From contig CAAGLV010000067.1 of the NCBI GenBank assembly GCA_900770875.1, positions 1-19,493 of the forward strand: a stretch of 19,493 bases of DNA, given 5' to 3'. Of this stretch, positions 5,711 to 14,296 are shown one piece after another; position 1 is the stretch's first letter, and each line of letters opens with the position of its first letter. Below the pieces are notes generated by a model, which did not search any database, had not been told where the DNA came from, and saw nothing but the letters and a program-made list of their open reading frames with translations. Origin of the DNA: Flavobacteriales bacterium (GTDB taxonomy: Bacteria > Bacteroidota > Bacteroidia > Flavobacteriales > Weeksellaceae). The translations under genes and the position numbers were made by a program.

Positions 5711-7105
5711 ATGATTAATTTATCACAAACATATACTTTACAAGATAATGTGGTATTCTTAATTGATAAAACTTCTGATTTTAAGATTGAGAATAACGAA
5801 ATGGTTCAACATTTAGCTGAAGAATTTAAAAACAGTGAAGCTAAATTTGATTTTGTTAAATTAGGAAAACAAACCATTGCTTTTGTTGATGCTAACCAAG
5901 CATTAGAGCCTTTACGTGTTAATGGATTTAATGTACGTCAACAATTAAATAAAGATGTTGCAAAGGTTTTTATTGTTGGAAATGGAGAAGAGGCTTTGGC
6001 TGTTGCCGAAGGTTTAGAGTTGTCGAATTATCAGTTTTTAAAATATTTTAAAGATGCTGATGATAAAGAATATGCTTTAGCAGAAGTTGCTTTGGTTGGA
6101 ACAATTTCGGAAGAACGAATTGCCGAAATGAACAACATTATTAAAGCTGTTTATTGGGGACGAGATATGGTTAACGAACCAAACTCGTACTTAACATCGG
6201 TACAATTAGCAAAAGAATTAGAAGAAATTGCAAAAGAAGCTTCGATTAAAGTAAAGGTTTTTAACAAAGAAAAAATCGAAGAATTAAAAATGGGTGGTTT
6301 ATTAGCTGTTAACAAAGGATCTGTTCAGCCGCCAACATTTACAATTTTAGAATATAAGCCAAATCATCCACGCAACGAAAAACCAATTGTTTTAGTTGGT
6401 AAAGGAATTGTTTACGATACAGGAGGTTTATCGTTAAAGCCAACTGCAAACTCGATGGATTTAATGAAATCGGACATGGGTGGAGCAGCTTGTATGGCAG
6501 GTTCTATTTATGCTGCAGCTTTAAATCAGTCAGATTTACATATAATCGCTTTAATTCCGTCGACAGATAATCGTCCTGGTGGAGATGCTTATGCGCCAGG
6601 AGATGTAGTTACTATGTACGATGGAACAACGGTTGAGGTTTTAAATACAGATGCCGAAGGACGTATGATTTTAGCTGATGCAATTGCTTATGCAAACCAA
6701 TACGAACCAGCTTTAATTGTTAATGCGGCAACTTTAACAGGTGCGGCTTTAGTGGCAGCAGGTGTTAGAGCTTCTTGTATGATGAGTAATGCAAGCGAAG
6801 AAATTAATGCACAATTAAAAAATGCAGGTAACGAAGTTTACGAGCGTTTAGTTGAGTTACCACTTTGGGATGATTATAAAGAACAAATTAAATCGTCTAT
6901 CGCCGATTTAAAAAATATTGGAGGAAGTTATGCTGGTACAATTACAGCAGGTAAATTTTTAGAACATTTTACAACATTTCCATTTATTCATTTAGATATT
7001 GCTGGACCAGCTTTTACAACAGCTCCAGAAAATTATAAAGGATTAGGAGGAACAGGAGTTGGAATTAGATTATTAAACCAATTCTTTAAAACGTATCAAG
7101 CTTAA
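5711..7105 (+). CDS. Leucyl aminopeptidase, M17 family
   Basis: This cytosolic two-metal aminopeptidase removes N-terminal residues, typically Leu, from peptides during protein turnover. It has 464 residues: an N-terminal macro-like domain (about 1-145) and a C-terminal catalytic domain. By E. coli PepA alignment, metal ligands are Lys231 and Asp236 in VGKGIVYDTGG, Asp255 in MKSDMGGAA, and Asp314 and Glu316 in NTDAEGR. Catalytic residues are Lys243 (LSLKP) and Arg318. All are present. No signal peptide is seen. The gene is monocistronic, with its own promoter and a strong terminator. Family assignment is very secure. The pepA symbol would be reasonable, but E. coli PepA's DNA-binding role should not be assumed, so I leave the symbol blank. 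Confidence 0.95.
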   Translation: MINLSQTYTLQDNVVFLIDKTSDFKIENNEMVQHLAEEFKNSEAKFDFVKLGKQTIAFVDANQALEPLRVNGFNVRQQLNKDVAKVFIVGNGEEALAVAEGLELSNYQFLKYFKDADDKEYALAEVALVGTISEERIAEMNNIIKAVYWGRDMVNEPNSYLTSVQLAKELEEIAKEASIKVKVFNKEKIEELKMGGLLAVNKGSVQPPTFTILEYKPNHPRNEKPIVLVGKGIVYDTGGLSLKPTANSMDLMKSDMGGAACMAGSIYAAALNQSDLHIIALIPSTDNRPGGDAYAPGDVVTMYDGTTVEVLNTDAEGRMILADAIAYANQYEPALIVNAATLTGAALVAAGVRASCMMSNASEEINAQLKNAGNEVYERLVELPLWDDYKEQIKSSIADLKNIGGSYAGTITAGKFLEHFTTFPFIHLDIAGPAFTTAPENYKGLGGTGVGIRLLNQFFKTYQA

Positions 7106-7131
7106 ATTTTTTTTATAAAAAAAGATAAAAT

Positions 7132-7167
7132 AAAAACGCCTCGGTTTCCCGAGGCGTTTTATTTTTT
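7132..7167. terminator. Bidirectional intrinsic terminator
   Basis: AAAACGCCTCGG (7133-7144), loop TTTC, CCGAGGCGTTTT (7149-7160) is a perfect 12-bp stem with GC-rich centre and A/T flanks. It ends the aminopeptidase gene on plus and the giant secreted protein gene on minus, which converge here 78 bp apart. Confidence 0.92.
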
Positions 7168-7183
7168 AGATTATTGCGAATAA

Positions 7184-10100
7184 TTATTTTTTAATAATCT
7201 TAATTGTTTTAGTAGTTCCGTTTTCGAAAGCAACTTTAATCACATAAACACCAGTAGCTAATTTAGCTGTGTTTAATTGGTAAGCTTTTTCTCCAACTTT
7301 AACTTGGTCTACTACTTGTCCAGCTAAGTTATAAACTTCGATAGCAGAAATAGTATCATTTCCTTTAAAGTTTAATTCGTTATGAACAGGGTTTGGATAG
7401 TAAACAAATTTGTTTGTGTTTACATCTCCTGTAGCTAATCCAGGAACTAATTCAATTTCTAAATCATCAATGATTAATGATGGATCGAAATTGTTAGTTG
7501 CATTAGAGTTAAAGTAGAATACTAAACGTACAGTTTCGTTAGCGTATTGAGATAAATTGATCTCAGCACTTTCGAAATTGTGTGCAATTGTTTCGTATGC
7601 TCCAATAAACGATGCGTTAGCAGATGCAGGATCGTTAATTAAAGTAGACGAGTTGTTTGTAAATGTATAGATGTTATCTAAAGCAGTTACATCGTTACCT
7701 AAAGCAGTATCTAAATTAAATGGAGCTGTAACAGGAGCAATGAAGAAACGTCCGTAATCTGCATCAGCTTCACCTTTCATTAACCATTTAAATTTAATTT
7801 TAGCTAAATCGATATCAGCAGGTAAAGTTACTTCTTGTACAGCGTAGCTAATAGCGTTTGATTTGTATTTAGGCGCTAAAGCATCGCTTGTAGATGTAAT
7901 AAATAATTTACCATCAGCAAATGTTAAGTTTCCACCTGCAGTACCATTATCAATTGTAAGTGTAGCTGGTGTATCGATTGTAAATTTAGATAAATCTTCT
8001 TCGTCAGTTCCGTTAGATAAGATAATCCAACCATCATTTTCAGCAGTTCTAGCTGTTGAATTAAAGTTGTAAGCTAACGTAGAGTTCGTATTGCTTGCTC
8101 TTGTTAAGAAAGAATGAGAGTTAGACCACTCAGACTCGCTATTTACATCACAAACACCTTTAACCCACCAGTAGTATAATTTACCTGGTTGTAAGTTAGT
8201 TACATTAATTTGATTGTTGCGTACTAAAGTACCTTCTGTTGCAGCTGTTGGAGCTGTACGAGATGTAGAAACATAATATTTATATGATTCTGAATCACCA
8301 GTCCAAGAGATAATTGCATTTGCACTAGTTACAGTTCTGTTAACAAGAGCTGTTGGTTGTGTACAAGGAATTGGTTCTGGTTCTGTAGTACGCTCTGTTG
8401 GACCAAAGTATAAGTTATCGATCGCTAATGGTGGTTGCTCTCCAGAAGAACTATCATTTCTCCAATATACTAATAAACGAACTGTTTGTCCTGCGTAAGC
8501 AGCTAAATCAAGGTTTGTAACCTCAAATCTACTTTTAGCAGTATTAAATGTAGTTCCTGTTCCTGTAGAATTTTGGAAGAATGGTGCATTGTAAATCGCT
8601 CCTGTAATATTCGCTGCCGACGAAATAGAAGTATTAGCATTAGGATTGTATGATGTAGGTACGATAAAGAATCTACCATAATCATAAATAGATGTGCTAA
8701 TATTTTCTCCTTTTGCATACCAATCAAACGAAATTTCAGATGCTGTAGGTACTGTTGCAGGTAAAGTAACATCTACATAAGCGTAAGCATTACTTGATGC
8801 AGTAACTGTATATTGATTTGCAGTTCCGTTATCCGAAATAAATAAGGCTGCATTATCAAAAGTTAATGTGCTGTTGCTTGGTGTACCTGTGTAGAATTTA
8901 TTTGTTTGTCCTGTTGCTTCTAAAGCCCAGTTAGTAGTAGAGAAATCATCTTCGAATGGGAATGATTTAGGTACTAACGCTGTTCTGAAAGAAGATCCTG
9001 TCCAAGTAGATTTACCATCTTCAGTTCCACAGTTATTTCTAACCCACCAGTAATACGTTGTATTATCTGTTAAGTTTGTTAAATCTACAGTGTTTGTTGC
9101 AGTTGTAATTCCTTCAGTTGTAGCTGTAGGAGCAGTGTTCTCTGTAGAGATTACATATTCAAATTCTGATGCAGATGATGTCCATCCGATTGTTGCTGTA
9201 GATACTGTTGTGTTAGTTGTTGTTAACGCAGTAGGAGCTACACACGAAATTTCTGTTGTAAATGTTGCTGGAGAAGCAGACCATTCAGATTTATCAGTTT
9301 CACCACATACAGATCTAACCCATACTTTATAAGTAGTAGCAGGTTGTAATGCTGTTAATTGAGCAGTTGTTTCTGTTGTAGCAACTACTGGTGTAGATGT
9401 TTCTGTTGGCACAACATCATCAGATGTAATGTAATATTCGTAACCATTAGCTGGTGCCGATGTTGGAGCAGTCCAATTGATAATAGCTGTGCGAGGTGTT
9501 ACAACGCTAGCAGTTACTCCTGTTGGGCTTAAACATTCTGGTGCATATTCGAAACGGAAGTTATCGATAGCTAAACTTGGATCGAAAACACCCGAATCAT
9601 TTCTAAAGAAGAAAATTACACGAACCGTTTGTCCTGCGTATGCAGCTAAATCAACATTTTGATCTAAATATGTATGCGCGATACTTTCGTAAGCTCCAGA
9701 ATACGTATTAGATGGGTTGTAAAGTAAGTAATGTCTTCTGTTAGTTGCAACTGTAACAGGATTATTTTTTAGGGCATAAATAGCATTTGTAATAGCTTCT
9801 GTGTAGCCTAAATTTGTGCCAGCTGTTGGTAAAGCTGTTGTTGCAGGTACGATATAAAAACGACCATAATCGTATGGAGTTGATGTACCTGTACTTCCTT
9901 CACCTTTATAAATCCAATTAAACGAAATTGTAGCATTTGTAATATCTTCTGGTAAGACGATGTCTCTGTAGGCATAAACAGAAGAGCTTGTAGTTGAATA
10001 TTTGTTTTTAAGCCCGTCGCTAGATACAAATAATTTATTATCTGCATAAGTAATATTATCTGCAGCAGCAGGTGTACCTACGTAGAATTTATTTGTTTGC

Positions 10101-13100
10101 GTACCGTTTGCAAATACCCATTGGTTTGTATCAAAATTATCTACATAAGGGAATGTAGCTGGCATTTGTGGTGTTGTAAAGTTAGATGCTAACCAAGTAG
10201 ATTTACCATCTTCTTCTCCACAATTTGCTCTAACCCACCAATAGTAAGTTGTATTTGGAGTTAAATCTGTAATTGAAACTGAATTTCCTGTAACGGGAAT
10301 AGCTTCTACATCAGCAGCAGGAGCTGTATTAGTTGTAGAAATTACATACTCAAAATTTGTAGCAGTCGAAGTCCAACCAATTGTAGCACTGTTAAAAGTA
10401 ATTGCAGTATTTGTTGCTGCAGTTGCAGGAGGACAAGCTATAGTTGTTTTAAATGTAATAGAAGTTCTTGTCCACTCCGATTTATTTGCTTCACCACAAA
10501 CAGATCTTACCCAAACATAGTGATTTGTATCTGGAGTTAAACCTGTTAAGTTAGCTGTAGCTTCTGTTGTGTAGCCAGTAGCTTGTGTTGTAGCAGTTGG
10601 TGCTGTTGTAGTTGTAGCAACATAGTATTCGTATCCAGTAGGATTCGAGTTAGATGCAGTCCAAGTTACAGTAGCAGTACGTGCAGCAACGTTGCTAGAA
10701 GTTACATCTGTTGGAGCAACACATGCAGGTGGATATTCAAATTTAAAATCATCAATGATTAATGATGGATTGTTAACTGTAGAACTATCTGAGTTAAAAT
10801 AGAAGATTAAACGAACTGTTTGTCCGGCGTATGCAGCTAAATTAACATTTTCATCTACAAATGAGCTTGCTTTATCATTAAAGTTTCCGTTAAAGTCAGC
10901 ATTTGTAGCTGATGGTCTATTCATTAATGTTTGGTAAGCTGTGTTCGTTTGGAATGTATTGTTTTTATACGTGTAAATATTATTTAATACATCTAAAGAG
11001 TTACCAATGTTTGTTAACGAAAGACTTGTGTTTAATGGAACAATTAAGAAACGTCCGTAGTCGTAGTTGTAACCTGTACCTTCACCTTTTAAGATCCATT
11101 TAAACGATACCTTAGCATTTGTTAAATCAGCTGGTAAAGTAATGTCTCGGTAAGCGTAAGACATGTTATTAATTACATACTTAGGAGAGGTACTTGTAGC
11201 GCTTTCTGCAATATATAATTTACCATCTGTAAATGCTAATGTAGCAGCAGAAGTACCAGTTCCTAATGTTAAGTTGGTTGGTGTTCCTACTTTAAATACC
11301 GATGGAGCAGTAGCTGTACCACCTGTAATAAAATTCCATGTGTTTTCGCCATCAAAGTTATCTATAAATGGGAAAGTTGCAGGTGTAGCTTGTCTTGTTG
11401 TAAAAGCACTACCAGCAGCCCAAGCAGATTCGTCGTCTGTATCACAAACTGCTTTAACAAACCAATAATATGTAGTACCCGGATTTAATTGTGTAATTGT
11501 TGCACTATTTCCGCTAACTAGAGTTCCTTCTACCGTATTTGCAGGTGTTGTAGAACTTGTAGATACATAATATTTAAAGTTTTGAGCTGTAGATTGCCAA
11601 GTAACTGCAGCACTTGTATCGTTAACCGTAGTATTTGTTAACGTTGTTGGTGGTAAACAAGATACATTAGTTGTAAATGTTGTTGATATAGACCACTCTG
11701 ATTTTTCGTTATCTGCACAAACCGTTCTAACCCAAGCGTAATATTGTGTTACTGGTCTTAAACCTGTTACAACAGCAGAAGTTGTTGTGGAAGTTCCTGT
11801 TGGTGTAGTAGTTTCTGTAGGAGCAGTAGGAGTAGTAGAAACATAATACTCGAAATTACTTGCTGTAGAAACCCAATTTAATTGCGCCGATCTACCTTCG
11901 ATATTTGTTGTTGTACCAAAAGTAGGGTTTAAACATTGTGGTGTATAATCAAATACAAAATCATCAACAATTAAACTAGGCGTGTTGTTTACACTTCCGT
12001 CGTTTCTCCAATAGAACACGGCACGAACTGTTTGTCCTGCATAAGCTGATAAATCAACAGCGTTGTCTTTATAAGTATAAGCAAGATCTTCAAAAGCTCC
12101 AGTTCCACTAAATGTAGGCTCGTTTAATGCATAATAGTTTGCTGTTCTGTCTAATCTAGCATTGTAAATTACATTAGGAACAGCAGTTGTAGAACCACTA
12201 CTAATCGAAGTACCATTTGTTGTTGTTGCAGTAATTGGAGCAATATAAAATCGTCCGTAATCAAAAGAACTTTCTCCTTTTGCTAACCATCTAAATGCAA
12301 CTTTAGCAGTTGTAATATCTGCTGGTAAGATAAAATCTTTGTAGGCATACGAGTAACTTGCAGATCCTGTATAAATAGGTGTGCTAGTTTCCGAATCGTA
12401 TTCGCTTGTAATGTATAATTTGCTGTTAGCAAATGTTAAACCAGATAATGTTGCTGGTGTACCAATTTTAAAACGGTTAGTTTGTGCTGTACCGCTGTTA
12501 ATAACCCATTTTTCGTTATTAAAGTTATCAGAATATGGGAAAGCAACTGGGATATCAGGAGGCGTAGTTCCATTAATTTCAATATCATCAATAGAAAAAC
12601 TGTGGTTATCTCCACTTCCTTGGTTGTTAACTGTACGTGCTACAACCCATCTAAGTTGTACCTCTGGTTTTAACCAAGTTCCCTCTGGTAATTCGAATTC
12701 GAAATTATGCGTTTCTAAAGCGGCAACACCATTACCTGTATTAGTTCCGGTTCCAGCACCATAATATTCAAAATAAGAGCTTTCTACGTCTGTAAAATCA
12801 GAAGTTCTGTCTGTGCGGTATTGTAATTTTACCGCCATACCTCTGTTACTGTTAACGCGTTGTACGTTTAATTTGTATTTAATGGTAACGTATTTGCGAT
12901 CGACTGTCGCAATGGCTAAAACCGGAGATACTCTTTGGTTATTTGTACTTAAGAAACCTAATTTTCCTGTCATATCAAAGATACCAGGACTTGTAGTATT
13001 ATTTGTTCCTTTACCAAAAGTAGCATCGGCAGTAGGAAGTCCGCTAAAGCTTGTTCCTAATTGACCTTCTAATCTCCAACCTCCCCAACCAGCGGGAAGT

Positions 13101-13309
13101 ACAGGGTTAGAAGAGCCAACAAAGCTATCAAAGTTTTGTGTATACGGTACTTGTTGTACAACAGGATGTGTCTGCGCAAATAATGCAGCAGCAGGCGTTG
13201 CTGTAAGCAATAAAGTACCAACACAATTTCTAAAGTTTCGTGTTAATTGATCCTTAAAGTAGCTAGAATCAATTGCACGCTTACTTTTAGAAGAGTAGTT
13301 GTTCTTCAT
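7184..13309 (-). CDS. Giant T9SS-secreted modular protein (choice-of-anchor J-like and fibronectin III repeats)
   Basis: This 2041-residue protein is probably exported and cell-surface or released. The N-terminus has an unusually long n-region, then CVGTLLLTATPAAALFA, with likely cleavage near Ala45-Gln46. Next come a divergent jelly-roll domain (about 55-250) and five related ~200-residue modules starting near 257, 646, 1053, 1450 and 1745. Each begins FP(Y/F)xDNF or similar, contains YGRF(Y/F)I(V/A)P, and most end AYAGQTVR...PSLxIDDF. These resemble choice-of-anchor J or cleaved-adhesin domains. Fibronectin III-like domains follow: two each after modules 1-3 and one after module 4, each opening with xC(x)xPT (Cys459, 551, 863, 959, 1259, 1356, 1649). 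The C-terminal domain from about 1965 (VYYPNPVHNEL, LAGQVV, LATGVYVIKV, KIIKK) is a T9SS type A sorting signal. Adhesion or polymer binding is inferred; no catalytic motif is seen. It is a single gene with its own promoter. Confidence 0.92.
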   Translation of the reverse strand: MKNNYSSKSKRAIDSSYFKDQLTRNFRNCVGTLLLTATPAAALFAQTHPVVQQVPYTQNFDSFVGSSNPVLPAGWGGWRLEGQLGTSFSGLPTADATFGKGTNNTTSPGIFDMTGKLGFLSTNNQRVSPVLAIATVDRKYVTIKYKLNVQRVNSNRGMAVKLQYRTDRTSDFTDVESSYFEYYGAGTGTNTGNGVAALETHNFEFELPEGTWLKPEVQLRWVVARTVNNQGSGDNHSFSIDDIEINGTTPPDIPVAFPYSDNFNNEKWVINSGTAQTNRFKIGTPATLSGLTFANSKLYITSEYDSETSTPIYTGSASYSYAYKDFILPADITTAKVAFRWLAKGESSFDYGRFYIAPITATTTNGTSISSGSTTAVPNVIYNARLDRTANYYALNEPTFSGTGAFEDLAYTYKDNAVDLSAYAGQTVRAVFYWRNDGSVNNTPSLIVDDFVFDYTPQCLNPTFGTTTNIEGRSAQLNWVSTASNFEYYVSTTPTAPTETTTPTGTSTTTSAVVTGLRPVTQYYAWVRTVCADNEKSEWSISTTFTTNVSCLPPTTLTNTTVNDTSAAVTWQSTAQNFKYYVSTSSTTPANTVEGTLVSGNSATITQLNPGTTYYWFVKAVCDTDDESAWAAGSAFTTRQATPATFPFIDNFDGENTWNFITGGTATAPSVFKVGTPTNLTLGTGTSAATLAFTDGKLYIAESATSTSPKYVINNMSYAYRDITLPADLTNAKVSFKWILKGEGTGYNYDYGRFLIVPLNTSLSLTNIGNSLDVLNNIYTYKNNTFQTNTAYQTLMNRPSATNADFNGNFNDKASSFVDENVNLAAYAGQTVRLIFYFNSDSSTVNNPSLIIDDFKFEYPPACVAPTDVTSSNVAARTATVTWTASNSNPTGYEYYVATTTTAPTATTQATGYTTEATANLTGLTPDTNHYVWVRSVCGEANKSEWTRTSITFKTTIACPPATAATNTAITFNSATIGWTSTATNFEYVISTTNTAPAADVEAIPVTGNSVSITDLTPNTTYYWWVRANCGEEDGKSTWLASNFTTPQMPATFPYVDNFDTNQWVFANGTQTNKFYVGTPAAADNITYADNKLFVSSDGLKNKYSTTSSSVYAYRDIVLPEDITNATISFNWIYKGEGSTGTSTPYDYGRFYIVPATTALPTAGTNLGYTEAITNAIYALKNNPVTVATNRRHYLLYNPSNTYSGAYESIAHTYLDQNVDLAAYAGQTVRVIFFFRNDSGVFDPSLAIDNFRFEYAPECLSPTGVTASVVTPRTAIINWTAPTSAPANGYEYYITSDDVVPTETSTPVVATTETTAQLTALQPATTYKVWVRSVCGETDKSEWSASPATFTTEISCVAPTALTTTNTTVSTATIGWTSSASEFEYVISTENTAPTATTEGITTATNTVDLTNLTDNTTYYWWVRNNCGTEDGKSTWTGSSFRTALVPKSFPFEDDFSTTNWALEATGQTNKFYTGTPSNSTLTFDNAALFISDNGTANQYTVTASSNAYAYVDVTLPATVPTASEISFDWYAKGENISTSIYDYGRFFIVPTSYNPNANTSISSAANITGAIYNAPFFQNSTGTGTTFNTAKSRFEVTNLDLAAYAGQTVRLLVYWRNDSSSGEQPPLAIDNLYFGPTERTTEPEPIPCTQPTALVNRTVTSANAIISWTGDSESYKYYVSTSRTAPTAATEGTLVRNNQINVTNLQPGKLYYWWVKGVCDVNSESEWSNSHSFLTRASNTNSTLAYNFNSTARTAENDGWIILSNGTDEEDLSKFTIDTPATLTIDNGTAGGNLTFADGKLFITSTSDALAPKYKSNAISYAVQEVTLPADIDLAKIKFKWLMKGEADADYGRFFIAPVTAPFNLDTALGNDVTALDNIYTFTNNSSTLINDPASANASFIGAYETIAHNFESAEINLSQYANETVRLVFYFNSNATNNFDPSLIIDDLEIELVPGLATGDVNTNKFVYYPNPVHNELNFKGNDTISAIEVYNLAGQVVDQVKVGEKAYQLNTAKLATGVYVIKVAFENGTTKTIKIIKK

Positions 13310-13349
13310 AAAAATATGTGTTAATTAATAATTTGGTGTTAATTCAACT

Positions 13350-13378
13350 CAAATTTAAGTTATTTTTCAAGAAAACAA
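13350..13378 (-). promoter_or_regulatory. Promoter of the giant secreted protein gene
   Basis: Minus-strand TTG (13376-13378), an 18-bp spacer and TAAATTTG (13350-13357) make the best -33/-7 pair in the window. The start of transcription would be near 13345, leaving a leader of about 35 nt. Confidence 0.68.
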
Positions 13379-13385
13379 TAACTTA
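13356..13385. promoter_or_regulatory. Inverted repeat spanning the -33/-7 spacer (candidate operator)
   Basis: TAAGTTATT (13356-13364) and AATAACTTA (13377-13385) are perfect 9-bp arms around 12 bp that also hold TTTC-AA-GAAA. The palindrome covers the spacer and touches both promoter elements, where a bound protein would block RNA polymerase. It is upstream of transcription, so it would act as DNA rather than RNA. No matching regulator gene is identified. Confidence 0.5.
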
Positions 13386-13459
13386 TAATCTAAAATATGA
13401 GAGAATTAGGCTAAAAATTATTTTATTTTTAATGAAGATTGTAAATGATGTATTACAAT

Positions 13460-13491
13460 AAAAAAAGGCTTGTAATTAAACAAGCCTTTTT
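13460..13491 (-). terminator. Intrinsic terminator of the Crp/Fnr-family gene
   Basis: AAAAAGGCTTGT (13462-13473), loop AATTAA, ACAAGCCTTTTT (13480-13491), with a U-run on the minus transcript. It lies 22 bp after the regulator's stop codon and ahead of the giant gene's promoter, so it separates the two units. Confidence 0.88.
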
Positions 13492-13513
13492 GATTATGAT
13501 TTGATGATTTATT

Positions 13514-14221
13514 TTACAAGATTACATGTCCTAATTTAGTTAATTTATGATGGTCTAAAATTTTAATTTTTCGTCCTTCAACTTCAATTAGTTCGTCTGT
13601 TTTAAATTCTGATATTAATCGGATAGCAGATTCGGTAGCTGTCCCAATTAAATTAGCCATTTCTTCTCTTGTTAAAGAGATATTGATAAAGCCGTCTTTA
13701 TCTGTACCTAATTTAGTTTCTAGTAATAATAAAACTTCGGCTAAACGTTCGCGTACAGTTTTCTGAGCTAGGTAGGTAATTGTACGTGCATATTCTCCTA
13801 AATCTTTTGCAATCCGCTCTAAAATATTAAAAGCTAATTTTGGATTTAACTCTAATAATTTTAAAAAGAATTTTTCGGGGATATAGTAAATTTCTACAGG
13901 ATTCATAGCAGTTGCCGAAGCACCAAATGCTTCGTGGCTTAAAATAGAACGATATCCAATAATATCGCCCGAGTTGGCAAAACGTAAAATTTGCTCTTTT
14001 CCGTTAAATCCTATTTTAAATAATTTTGCTGTTCCCTTGATGATGCAATATATTCCTTTAGGAGTAGCTCCTTCCTGAATAATTTCGTCACCCTTCCTCA
14101 ATGTAAGAATCTTCTTTTCTTGTTCAAATTCGATTAACTCTTCCTTCGTAAAAACACCTAAACTATCTGGACTTTCAAATAAAATTTTGATAGATTCTAC
14201 ATTCTCATTAAATTCTGACAT
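13514..14221 (-). CDS. Crp/Fnr-family transcriptional regulator
   Basis: The 235 residues have an N-terminal cyclic-nucleotide-binding beta-roll (about 25-140: LRKGDEIIQEGATPKGIYCIIKGTAKLF, RFANSGDIIGYRSIL), a long dimer helix (about 141-170) and a C-terminal winged helix-turn-helix whose recognition region is LTREEMANLIGTATESAIRLISEF. No N-terminal cysteine cluster is present, so it is not a canonical FNR with an oxygen-labile [4Fe-4S] cluster. The cAMP phosphate-binding signature of E. coli CRP is also not apparent, so the signal is unknown. It is divergent from ccoI across a short region holding a Crp/Fnr-type palindrome, and next to the whole cbb3 locus, which points to a FixK- or Fnr-like role in low-oxygen respiration. 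The palindrome lies at its own transcription start, suggesting autorepression. Confidence 0.93.
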   Translation of the reverse strand: MSEFNENVESIKILFESPDSLGVFTKEELIEFEQEKKILTLRKGDEIIQEGATPKGIYCIIKGTAKLFKIGFNGKEQILRFANSGDIIGYRSILSHEAFGASATAMNPVEIYYIPEKFFLKLLELNPKLAFNILERIAKDLGEYARTITYLAQKTVRERLAEVLLLLETKLGTDKDGFINISLTREEMANLIGTATESAIRLISEFKTDELIEVEGRKIKILDHHKLTKLGHVIL

Positions 14222-14231
14222 TGCTTTATGT

Positions 14232-14247
14232 TATGACTTATCTCATA
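14232..14247. promoter_or_regulatory. Crp/Fnr-type operator candidate
   Basis: TATGA-CTTATC-TCATA is a perfect 5-bp inverted repeat with a 6-bp spacer, the same geometry as CRP sites (TGTGA-N6-TCACA). It lies in the 75-bp gap between the divergent Crp/Fnr gene and ccoI. It abuts the regulator's -7 element and overlaps its likely transcription start, and is centred about 52 bp upstream of the likely ccoI start. Confidence 0.6.
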
Positions 14248-14255
14248 CAAAGTTA
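14248..14255 (-). promoter_or_regulatory. Promoter -7 element of the Crp/Fnr-family gene
   Basis: Minus-strand TAACTTTG fits TAnnTTTG, 26 bp before the ATG at 14221. It directly adjoins the palindrome at 14232-14247. Confidence 0.6.
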
Positions 14256-14279
14256 AGGTTAATTCTGCTAAAAGGAAAG

Positions 14280-14287
14280 TAATTTTG
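14280..14287 (+). promoter_or_regulatory. Promoter -7 element of ccoI
   Basis: TAATTTTG fits TAnnTTTG and ends 9 bp before the ATG at 14297. Transcription would begin only a few bases before the start codon. The in-frame TTG at 14285 lies within this element, which argues against it as a start. Confidence 0.62.
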
Positions 14288-14296
14288 CAAAAGAAT

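Noticed and set aside
7863..13064. Many plus-strand open frames of 60-130 codons across the giant gene
   Set aside because: They lie antisense to a continuous 2041-codon frame with clear domains, have repetitive Val/Ala/Ser-rich translations typical of shadows, and lack promoters or recognisable motifs.
13514..14221. True FNR with an oxygen-sensing iron-sulfur cluster
   Set aside because: The N-terminal region has no cysteines; only one Cys (in IYCII) is visible in the sensor domain.
14285..14296. TTG start for ccoI adding four residues
   Set aside because: The codon lies inside the TAATTTTG -7 element and would be upstream of, or at, the transcript start; the ATG at 14297 begins the conserved Cys-rich domain.
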